A stretch of 64,000 nt of DNA from CAWIVH01 sp963839475 (GTDB taxonomy: Bacteria; Acidobacteriota; UBA6911). Location of the stretch: the NCBI GenBank assembly GCA_963839475.1, contig CAWIVH010000015.1, positions 310,001 through 374,000 of the forward strand, in the 5' to 3' direction. Positions 44,322 through 51,750 of this stretch are shown one piece after another. Each line of letters begins with the position of its first letter. Position 1 is the stretch's first letter. Both the position numbers and the translations under genes were made by a program. The notes beneath the pieces are model-generated. The model was given only the letters and a program-made list of their open reading frames with translations. It did not search any database and had not been told where the DNA came from.

Positions 44322-45815
44322 TTACTTCTTGTCGAGTTTTCCGACCAAACCCAAGGTGAAATAGGCGCCCATATATTTGAAGTGGGGTCTGACTTTCAGA
44401 TCGACGCGATACCAGCCAGGATCCCCCTCGACATCTTCGACCTTGATCTGCGCCTGGCGCAACGGTCGGCGGCTACGCACCTCGGAAGACGGGGCTTCCA
44501 TATCGGCAACGTACTGGGAGATCCACTTGTTCAGTTCCAGCTCCAGATCCGCCTTCTCCTTCCAGCTTCCGATCTGCTCGCGCTGGAGGACCTTGATGTA
44601 ATGGGCCAACCGGCAGATGATGAACATGTAGGGCAGCTGCGTGCCTAGCTTGTAATTGGTTTCCGCTTGTTTTCCTTCCGCACTGATCCCGAAAAACTTC
44701 GGCTTCTGACAGGAGCTCGCAGAGAAGAATGCAGCGTTGTCGCTGTCCTTCCGCATGGTCAGGGCGATAAAACCCTCTTCGGCCAGCTCGTATTCCCTCC
44801 GTTCCGAAATAAGTATTTCGGTCGGTATTTTGGTCTGGATTTCACCCATAGCCTCGAATTGATGCATCGGCAGGTCTTCGACCGCCCCGCCGCTCTGCGG
44901 GCCGATGATATTGGGGCACCAGCGGTATTTCGCGAAACTGTCTGCCAGCCGTGTGGCGAAGGTGAACGCAGTGTTTCCCCACAGGTAGTGCTCGTGGCTG
45001 GAGCTGACCCTCTCCTCGTAATTGAAGGACTTGACCGGGTTCTTATCCGGGTCGTAAGGGAGCCTGAGAAGAAACCGCGGCAGCGTCAGGGCGACGTAGC
45101 GCGAGTCTTCCGATTCGCGGAATGAACGCCATTTGATGTATTGCGGCCCTTCCATGATGGCTTTGATATCCTTGAGATTCGGGAGCCGAAGGAAACTGTC
45201 CTCGCCGAAGAATTTGGGGCTGGCGGCAGAAATGAATGGCGCGTGGGCCATTGCCGAGACACTCGCCAGTTTCTGCAGCAGCGCGATGTCCTGGGGACCC
45301 GGCCCGAAATCGTAGTTGCCTACGATCGCTCCGAAGGGCTTGCCGCCGAACTGGCCGTATTCTGCGGTATAAACGGTCTTGTACAGGCCCGATTTCATGA
45401 TTTCAGGGGCATCTTCGAAGTCATCGATCAAATCCTGCTTGGAGACATTCAAGATTTCGATCTTGTTGTTTTCCCGAAAATCGGTTTTATCCACCAGGAG
45501 CTTCAACCCCCGCCAGGTCGACTCCAGCCTTTGCAGTTCCTTGTGGTGGAGGATCTCGTCCAGCTGCAGGGATAAACGCCGGTCCACCTCCGCGATCATG
45601 TCATCGACCAGCCGGCGTTCCACACGCTCTTGCGCGTGTGCCGGACGCAGCATTTCAGCAATGAAAGCCTCCACCCCCTTCCGCGCCACATCGTAGCCGA
45701 AGTCGGAGGGTTTCATCTTGGTCTGCTGGAGGATTTCCTCGATGAGGGAAGGTGCTTCCGCCTGGGCTTCGGTTGCGCCAGTTTGAATTTCCTTCTCGTT
45801 TTTTGCATCAGCCAT
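44322..45815 (-). CDS. tssC: T6SS contractile sheath large subunit TssC
   Basis: 497 residues. Family signatures: QLDEILHHKELQRLESTWRG, FGAIVGNYDFGPGPQDI, YIKWRSFRESEDSRYVAL, WGNTAFTFATRL, and the C-terminal GWYRVDLKVRPHFKYMGAYF. TssC with TssB forms the contractile sheath around the Hcp tube. The gene follows tssB by 47 bp. This is the canonical sheath protein; the fused paralogues at 25445 and 27022 differ from it. Confidence 0.96.
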   Translation of the reverse strand: MADAKNEKEIQTGATEAQAEAPSLIEEILQQTKMKPSDFGYDVARKGVEAFIAEMLRPAHAQERVERRLVDDMIAEVDRRLSLQLDEILHHKELQRLESTWRGLKLLVDKTDFRENNKIEILNVSKQDLIDDFEDAPEIMKSGLYKTVYTAEYGQFGGKPFGAIVGNYDFGPGPQDIALLQKLASVSAMAHAPFISAASPKFFGEDSFLRLPNLKDIKAIMEGPQYIKWRSFRESEDSRYVALTLPRFLLRLPYDPDKNPVKSFNYEERVSSSHEHYLWGNTAFTFATRLADSFAKYRWCPNIIGPQSGGAVEDLPMHQFEAMGEIQTKIPTEILISERREYELAEEGFIALTMRKDSDNAAFFSASSCQKPKFFGISAEGKQAETNYKLGTQLPYMFIICRLAHYIKVLQREQIGSWKEKADLELELNKWISQYVADMEAPSSEVRSRRPLRQAQIKVEDVEGDPGWYRVDLKVRPHFKYMGAYFTLGLVGKLDKK

Positions 45816-45862
45816 ATCTTTCTCTCCCGCCCCAGTCGGGGCAATTGGAAGGTCCTGTCCCT

Positions 45863-46354
45863 TTATTTCTCGGGTTCTATTCCCAATTCTTTAATCAGCT
45901 TGTCCCGCGCATCGTCATCCTGGAGGAGCTCCTGCAGTTTCTTGCGGAATCCCGGGACATTCCCCAACGGGCCCTTAAGGGCCGTCAAAGCGTTGCGCAA
46001 TTCAGTGAGTTGCTTCAATTCGGGAACCTGTTCCGCGACCGATTCCGGCCCGAAATCCTTGAGCGTTTCTACCCTCAGATTAACCGGCAGCTCGTCTCCC
46101 TCCTTGCCGGATAGCCTGTTGGGCACGGTAAAATTAAGGGTCAGGTCCTGCTTGCGCATGACCTCGTTGAAGTTGTCCTTATCTACGTTGATGGTTTTTC
46201 GATCCTCCAAAGAACGATCATCCGGGCGGAGCGTAAAATCGGCCAAGACCAACTGCTTGAACGGCAGCTCGATCTCCTCCTGGGCGCCGCCCGTCGCCGG
46301 CTTGTAAATGATGTTAATCCGCTCTTTCGGAGCCACTGAACCTTCTTTCGCCAT
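45863..46354 (-). CDS. tssB: T6SS contractile sheath small subunit TssB
   Basis: 163 residues from ATG 46354, with a strong GGGGGAGG ribosome site. Conserved TssB elements: LPFKQLVLADFTLRPDD, INVDKDNFNEVMRKQDL, LPVNLRVETLKDFGPESV. The C-terminal helix binds TssC. It is 29 bp after tssA. Length is usual for TssB. Confidence 0.95.
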   Translation of the reverse strand: MAKEGSVAPKERINIIYKPATGGAQEEIELPFKQLVLADFTLRPDDRSLEDRKTINVDKDNFNEVMRKQDLTLNFTVPNRLSGKEGDELPVNLRVETLKDFGPESVAEQVPELKQLTELRNALTALKGPLGNVPGFRKKLQELLQDDDARDKLIKELGIEPEK

Positions 46355-46383
46355 ATTTACCTCCCCCTGAATTTGCCCACGCC

Positions 46384-47955
46384 TTAAAACTCGACCGCGA
46401 GGGCTGCATTGACATCCAGCCTGCACAGCCGCTCATAAAGATTCTGCAATTGGTTCTGCACGTCCGGAGCTTTCTCCTGCAGGCCAGCTGCCAATCTTTG
46501 GCGGCAAAGGAATAGCTGATGAATAACCTCCAAGCTGAGCTCCGGCTCCCATTCTTCGAGTGCGAACCGGCCAATTTCCTCATCGAGCGAAGTGAGTTGC
46601 GGGAGCGCCAATTGGAGCTTCCCGGAATCCATGCAGATCCTGGCCAGCTGAAGCCTCCAAAGAAACCGCTGCCGACGCCCAGGGGCTTTGGCAATCCCCG
46701 CTTTGAACAAGAGTAGCGCATCCTGCAGGTTTCCATTGCCGCTGAGCCGCCGGCCCTCGATACAGGCGGATTCCAATTCGGATTCTTCGCCGCCGGCGGT
46801 TCCCTTGCCACCCCTGTTGTCCGCGGATCCGCCTGAAACGGCACCCGCTAATTCCCCGGCGATCCAGGATTTTGTTGCGGCATTGGCGAAAGGGGTCCCA
46901 TCATTGAACCTCATCTCGAAAAGGCCTGGCAGCCTCCGGGCCAGCCCGGCAAGTTCCGTGGTGATGGCCAGCTTGGCTGCATTGAACTGGGGGCCTATCC
47001 CTTCGAGTGCCCTTACACATTGGCGCTGGAGGTCGAAAGCAAAAACCCTGTCCATAAAATTCGATTCGCTTTCATCCACGAGAGCCTTCCATTCCCCGCT
47101 TGATGCCATTGTCTCATAGCGATGGATGATATCGTCGGGAATCGGTGGGATGTGAGTTGTCCCGTTTTCATGAGAGGGCTCGGAGATCAGCCATCCCCAC
47201 GTGGTGCCCCGCCGGATGAGGTAGGAAAGCGCATCGGCGGGATCCTTTTCATAATAGAAAGCAGCCATGCGCAACAGTTTTTCCCGGCATTCCTCCAGCA
47301 CCTTTTCCGCATCCGCCGGATCGTTCACGTTGCCCTGGGCGATCGCCAGAGCCCGCTGAGCCTGCTCTTCTCTGGCGCGTTCAGCCGAATCCAGGCGCAA
47401 CCGGACTTCGCTTGCCTTCGACGCAACCTCAGCCACCAACTCCTTGTAGACAGGAGACTGATCCGCGAAGAATTCACCCGCCACGGCCACAAAATCACGG
47501 GCAGCAGTTTCCAACTCGAGAGCCAACTCATCGGAGATGGGGCGGTTTTCCTTGCGCCCCAGAGCTAGGGCAAGACGGTCGTTCAACCATTCCAGCGCTC
47601 CCAGCCGGCCACGCAAGCGGCTCTTTTCGGGAAAGGCTGTTTCCCAAAAATTGCGGAGCAATCCTTCCATCATGCGAAGCCCGCTGAGGAGACCCGAATA
47701 GCCCTCCTTCTGAAACAATCCGAAAACAAGGTAGGCTCCGACGCGGTAGTCTTTGGATTTGTTTTTCAGGAGGTTTTTGGAAAGCTGAATAACTGAACCC
47801 CAATCGATTGCGGCTGCAGTCACGGATTCAGTTTTGGCAATTTCAGTCGAGAGCTGCTCGAAGTCCGGATCGTATCTGAGCGTATCGCCAGCCGGTGCAC
47901 TCTGGCTGATTGGTGCTTCACCGAGACCTACTATTTCCGGATTTAGGAGAGACAT
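46384..47955 (-). CDS. tssA: T6SS assembly protein TssA
   Basis: 523 residues. The ImpA N-domain is clear: LRYDPDFEQLSTEIAKTES, VGAYLVFGLFQKEGYSGLLSGLRMMEGLL, and AFPEKSRLRGRLGALEWLNDRL. The remainder is helical and ends with a conserved segment near VIHQLFLCRQRLAAGLQEKAPD, so it is a long-form TssA. TssA coordinates baseplate and tail polymerisation. It is the first core gene of the minus arm after the FHA and unknown genes. Confidence 0.93.
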   Translation of the reverse strand: MSLLNPEIVGLGEAPISQSAPAGDTLRYDPDFEQLSTEIAKTESVTAAAIDWGSVIQLSKNLLKNKSKDYRVGAYLVFGLFQKEGYSGLLSGLRMMEGLLRNFWETAFPEKSRLRGRLGALEWLNDRLALALGRKENRPISDELALELETAARDFVAVAGEFFADQSPVYKELVAEVASKASEVRLRLDSAERAREEQAQRALAIAQGNVNDPADAEKVLEECREKLLRMAAFYYEKDPADALSYLIRRGTTWGWLISEPSHENGTTHIPPIPDDIIHRYETMASSGEWKALVDESESNFMDRVFAFDLQRQCVRALEGIGPQFNAAKLAITTELAGLARRLPGLFEMRFNDGTPFANAATKSWIAGELAGAVSGGSADNRGGKGTAGGEESELESACIEGRRLSGNGNLQDALLLFKAGIAKAPGRRQRFLWRLQLARICMDSGKLQLALPQLTSLDEEIGRFALEEWEPELSLEVIHQLFLCRQRLAAGLQEKAPDVQNQLQNLYERLCRLDVNAALAVEF

Positions 47956-48107
47956 GGACTCAAATTCTCCGGAGGCGCTGCAATAAAAGGAAATCCTTCA
48001 GGACTGCCGCAGCGGGCCTCTGCCTTCCCAAAAAGCCAAATTGGTCAATGCGTTACGAGTCGAGCGTGATAGGTCATTTCTCATTATTCGATTGCTTCGG
48101 AAGCTTG

Positions 48108-48581
48108 TCAAGCCCTTTCCCCCCCATTCGCGGCATCGGCTTCATCCACTATTTTCTGAACCTTCTGAGCCAGGGGATCCTGTATCCGGTCAATAGCATC
48201 CACATCCACGACTTCTTCGAAGACAGGCATCCCGCTCATCTCTGTGGATTCGAGGATCAGGCTGTCCTGCGGGAGCATCGAAAACAAGGGTGCGGTAAGC
48301 GTTGTAAGTGGCAAACTGCCCAAGTCAGGAGATGTCTCAGTGTTGACTTCCCACCGAAGGGCGCGAAACAGCGCGATAATCCCCGGATTCTTGTTCAGAA
48401 TGCAATGCATCAGGCAACACCGGATCACGAACTCACGCACGTCTTCCTTCTTCTGCTCCTCTTTTCCGGCGATTCCCTGCCGCAATCGCGAGAGGCTTAA
48501 GCCTGATGCGTAGGAGAGAACGAAGCGCACGGGAGAAGTGATGGTTACAGACTTTGCGGGCGCTTCCTGAGCGGATTTCAT
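48108..48581 (-). CDS. C-terminal part of the same unknown T6SS-linked gene
   Basis: From ATG 48581 the frame reads plausibly to the stop: KSVTITSPVRFVLSYASGLSL, EEQKKEDVREFVIRCCLMH, MSGMPVFEEVVDVDAIDRI. About 157 residues. A one-base skip near 48575-48590 would join it to the upstream N-terminal segment. It could alternatively be a separate overlapping gene with its own start at this ATG. No family is recognised. Confidence 0.55.
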   Translation of the reverse strand: MKSAQEAPAKSVTITSPVRFVLSYASGLSLSRLRQGIAGKEEQKKEDVREFVIRCCLMHCILNKNPGIIALFRALRWEVNTETSPDLGSLPLTTLTAPLFSMLPQDSLILESTEMSGMPVFEEVVDVDAIDRIQDPLAQKVQKIVDEADAANGGERA

Positions 48582-48894
48582 ATTGAGATTCCCACGGATA
48601 TACCTCGAGCGAAAGTCCAATCGGCTTCAAGGGCGGGCGCAAAGGGCGGGGCAATTCAAAGGGCTTGCCGGCAGCCTTGGCGTAGATTTCGCTCAAGAGG
48701 GTGAAATTCTTGTCGGCCTCAACGACCTGCTCGGGACTTCCGCTTTCAATGTAATCCCCAAGCAGGCGGCGGGGCCGCAGTAGCGGGGAGATTGTGTTCA
48801 AATGCCCTTTCAATTCGGAAACCAGCGTATTCGAAAACTCACGAGTCACCCTGCGCAAAAAAAGCAGCCTGCCGATGCTGATTTCGTGTGTCAT
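48433..48894 (-). CDS. Unknown T6SS-linked protein, N-terminal part of an apparently frameshifted gene
   Basis: The frame from ATG 48894 gives convincing protein for about 105 residues (MTHEISIGRLLFLRRVTREF, LRPRRLLGDYIESG, LSLEVYPWES), then turns into Arg-rich nonsense to its stop. Just at that point, near 48580, another frame starts to read as good protein, and the two probably form one gene. The N-terminal part is helical and has no signal or membrane segment. It lies between the FHA gene and tssA, so it is probably a T6SS accessory protein. I do not recognise a family. Confidence 0.6.
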   Translation of the reverse strand: MTHEISIGRLLFLRRVTREFSNTLVSELKGHLNTISPLLRPRRLLGDYIESGSPEQVVEADKNFTLLSEIYAKAAGKPFELPRPLRPPLKPIGLSLEVYPWESQYEIRSGSARKVCNHHFSRALRSLLRIRLKPLAIAAGNRRKRGAEEGRRA

Positions 48895-48915
48895 GGTTCA
48901 TGGTCTCCTGCGTTC

Positions 48916-49695
48916 TCAAGAACGCTCATGATTCTCTCGATCGATCCGTGCCTGCAGATTACGAAGCCGTAGATTGTTGTCGGCCAGCGCTCGCTCCAAC
49001 TGCTCAACCAATTTTCGCAAACGCTCCTTTTCCGGGTCGGAGTTGGCGGGGGATTCCCCTGGCGTGAAGGTCCGGGATGCGTCGGCCCGGTCGGTGCCGC
49101 TGTGTCGGAGTTCCTGTCGCAGCCGGTCGTTTTCCACCCGCAGCATCCCATTGTCCTTCAGATGACCTTCAATAACATTTTGTTGGGATTCGACCTCCTT
49201 GCGTAGATTCGCCATCTCATACTCGAGTTGCCGGATGCGCATCTCTTCGCGTGTAGCCTGGCGCCCTGTGAAACCTCCTGTCGGGGTTCCATCCTCGAAC
49301 GTTCGTTCCAATCCCTCGAGGGGATCGCTGGCGATCAATGCCGGGCCGGAAGTGGTTCCGCTGACGTGAAATGTTGCCCTGTTATCGCCGAAGCCGACGC
49401 AATCGTTGTCGCTCAGCATCTGGAGCTTGATCTTTTTGCCGTTGAGCGTGGTTCCGTTCGCGCTGTCGAGATCTTTGAGCCAGTAGTGCCCGCCTTCATA
49501 GAATATTCTCGCATGGTGCCGGGAGACGGATCGCTCGGGCAGGACCACATCGCTATCCGGAGCCCGTCCGATGGTGGCCAGTTTTTGAATCTTGAATTTG
49601 CCGAAATCTTTGATCTCAAGTTCGGCATGTGGCTGAAGGGTGTTTTCCGAAGCGCTGCGATCCATTCCTGAAGAGTCGCGGAAAAATCTGATCAT
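48916..49695 (-). CDS. FHA-domain coiled-coil protein, T6SS-linked
   Basis: 259 residues from ATG 49695; the start is uncertain (ATG 49665 or an upstream extension to 49782 are possible). An N-terminal FHA domain (about 25-100) has GRAPDSDVV, SVSRHHARI and DSANGTTLNGKKI, so the phosphothreonine-binding residues are present. A long coiled coil follows (about 160-259, RQLEYEMANLRKEVES, LRKLVEQLERALADNNL). It heads the minus arm and may bind a threonine phosphorylated by one of the locus kinases, as Fha1 does in Pseudomonas T6SS. That partner is inferred. Confidence 0.85.
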   Translation of the reverse strand: MIRFFRDSSGMDRSASENTLQPHAELEIKDFGKFKIQKLATIGRAPDSDVVLPERSVSRHHARIFYEGGHYWLKDLDSANGTTLNGKKIKLQMLSDNDCVGFGDNRATFHVSGTTSGPALIASDPLEGLERTFEDGTPTGGFTGRQATREEMRIRQLEYEMANLRKEVESQQNVIEGHLKDNGMLRVENDRLRQELRHSGTDRADASRTFTPGESPANSDPEKERLRKLVEQLERALADNNLRLRNLQARIDRENHERS

Positions 49696-49899
49696 ATGTT
49701 CCGAATTCCCGATTGTGACGGCCGGACAACTTCTCGCCCGGCAGCACATCCGTTCCGCTGATAATACCCACCAATATAGCACAAACAGGCTCCGATCGAG
49801 GAAACTCGTGTTCAGAGTTCACTTTGCAGGCAACCGTGATCCCGGCGGCCTCAGAAAGGTAGAATATCCGGATTGGTTTTCGGTTAAAATTCACTCTCA

Positions 49900-51615
49900 A
49901 TGGCCGCCATTCTGATTTGTCGCTCCGGCTCATTAAAAGGCCGGGAGTTGCCGCTCAAAAGAGACCTCACCCTTCTGGGTCGAAAATCGGAAAACCACGT
50001 TGTTTTCAACGACGAGGTGGTTTCGAGCCGCCATGCCGAAATCCGCCGCAAAGGCGGGGATTACTTCCTGGTCGACCTCAATGCAACCAACGGAACCTTT
50101 GTCAACGGGGAACCTGTAACTCAAATTCGGCTTGAAAATGGCGACAAAATCGAGTTCGGCCGGGGCGGTCCTACAGTTGAGTTTTGCCTCGGCGCCGGAA
50201 GCGATGAGTCGGGCCCCAGTTTGCAGCCGCTTTCCGGGGAATGGGAGGATGGAGGAGACGCTATTCTACTCAAACATGGCCGCACCGTTCTCGGCCGGAG
50301 TCCCGACAACGATATCGTTGTCGGTCGCGCCCCTGGCTCGGTGGTTTCCGGAAAACACGCCTGCATCATCGTTCATACCGGCTCTTGCGAAATCGAAGAT
50401 CTCGATAGCTCAAACGGCACTCTGGTTAACGGAAAACCGGTTTCCAGGGCTCCGCTTCAGGACGGAGACCGGGTTGACCTGGGCAAGGGCGGCCCCTCAT
50501 TCGAATTTCGCTCCGGCAAAGAAGGGTCCCGAAAGCGTGCGCATTCAAGCCGCGAAAGCGACAGGATTTTGCGCAAGTTGGAGAATGCTGCAAAGGGGGG
50601 CCGGGCCGGTGAGCAGACCATGTTCATTTTGCAGGCCGCCAATAAATACTACAAGCGAAGACGCTGGCCGCTCCTGATCATGCTGGGCGTGATCCTTTCA
50701 GGAGGTCTGGTAACCGGCTATCTCTATTATCTCAAATACAAAGAAAACCAGCGCATTCGGGCGTCTGCCGAGGATCTCTTCTATCGCATGCGTGCGATGG
50801 AGGCACAACTTGTGCGGCAACGAGAAATCATGACGCCGGCCGAATTCGAAAAACTCACGAACGATCGGCGCCGCCAAGAACAGGACTACGATCAGTTTTT
50901 GAAAAACCTTGGCATATATGACAACAAGACCCCTGTCCAGAGGGCGGTCATGCGGCTGGCAAGGCGCCTGGGAGAAACAGACCTGAATGTCCCGGCTGAC
51001 TTTTTTCAAAAGACGATGTTTTATGTTGAGCTTTGGCGCCGGACTCCCCGGCTGAGAACAGCTTTGGATCGAGCCCGCCAGCGCGGCCTGCCTCAAATTA
51101 TCACGAAAGCCCTGGACCAGTATGGTTTGCCCCGAGAGTTCTTCTTTTTGCCCCTCCAAGAGAGCAACTACGACGCCACCAGGGTTGGCGAGCAAACCAA
51201 CTTCGGCATTGCCAAAGGCCTCTGGCAAATGATCCCGGCGACCGCTCTGGAATATCGGCTCAGACTTGGACCGCTCAAGGAGGTCAGGGAGTACGACGCA
51301 TCCGATCAGCGGCATGATGAACTCGCTTCCACCCAGGCTGCCGTCCGCTACCTGGCTTATATTTATTCGACCAAGGCCGCAGCTTCCGGGCTCTTGGTCA
51401 TAGCGTCCTATAATTACGGGCAGACGCGAATCATCAAAAAGCTGGATGAGCTTCCCAACGACCCGCGACAGCGCAATTTCTGGAATTTTTATAGCAACGG
51501 CTGGATCCCCGATCAGACGCGGGAATACGTCATGTACATATTTTCCGCTGCCCTCATCTGCGAGAAGCCGGACCTCTATCAAATGAACATCGAACCCATC
51601 ATGCCTGGATGGTGA
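49900..51615 (+). CDS. FHA-FHA-TM-lytic transglycosylase fusion
   Basis: 571 residues. Two FHA domains (about 24-92, LLGRKSENHVVFNDEVVSSR; about 125-195, GRSPDNDIVVGRAPG) are followed by a linker and one membrane helix (about 255-277, LLIMLGVILSGGLVTGYLYY). A lytic transglycosylase/SLT domain follows (about 400-540). In it, LPLQESNYDATRVG carries the probable catalytic Glu near 421, and AKGLWQMIPATALEYRL and IASYNYG are typical. The FHA half would face the cytoplasm and the transglycosylase half the periplasm. This could let phosphorylation control cell-wall opening for T6SS assembly. The gene is divergent from the FHA coiled-coil gene. Confidence 0.88.
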   Translation: MAAILICRSGSLKGRELPLKRDLTLLGRKSENHVVFNDEVVSSRHAEIRRKGGDYFLVDLNATNGTFVNGEPVTQIRLENGDKIEFGRGGPTVEFCLGAGSDESGPSLQPLSGEWEDGGDAILLKHGRTVLGRSPDNDIVVGRAPGSVVSGKHACIIVHTGSCEIEDLDSSNGTLVNGKPVSRAPLQDGDRVDLGKGGPSFEFRSGKEGSRKRAHSSRESDRILRKLENAAKGGRAGEQTMFILQAANKYYKRRRWPLLIMLGVILSGGLVTGYLYYLKYKENQRIRASAEDLFYRMRAMEAQLVRQREIMTPAEFEKLTNDRRRQEQDYDQFLKNLGIYDNKTPVQRAVMRLARRLGETDLNVPADFFQKTMFYVELWRRTPRLRTALDRARQRGLPQIITKALDQYGLPREFFFLPLQESNYDATRVGEQTNFGIAKGLWQMIPATALEYRLRLGPLKEVREYDASDQRHDELASTQAAVRYLAYIYSTKAAASGLLVIASYNYGQTRIIKKLDELPNDPRQRNFWNFYSNGWIPDQTREYVMYIFSAALICEKPDLYQMNIEPIMPGW

Positions 51616-51750
51616 AGCCCCTCCTCAAAAGGCCGTAATCCGGATCAGCAGCAGGATGATACAATTCCCTTTGGCGAAGGGATACGCTATGATGGGTTGG
51701 TCCAATTACATCCAATCAGGAGAATCCGCCGATTCTCACCCGATACGTCG

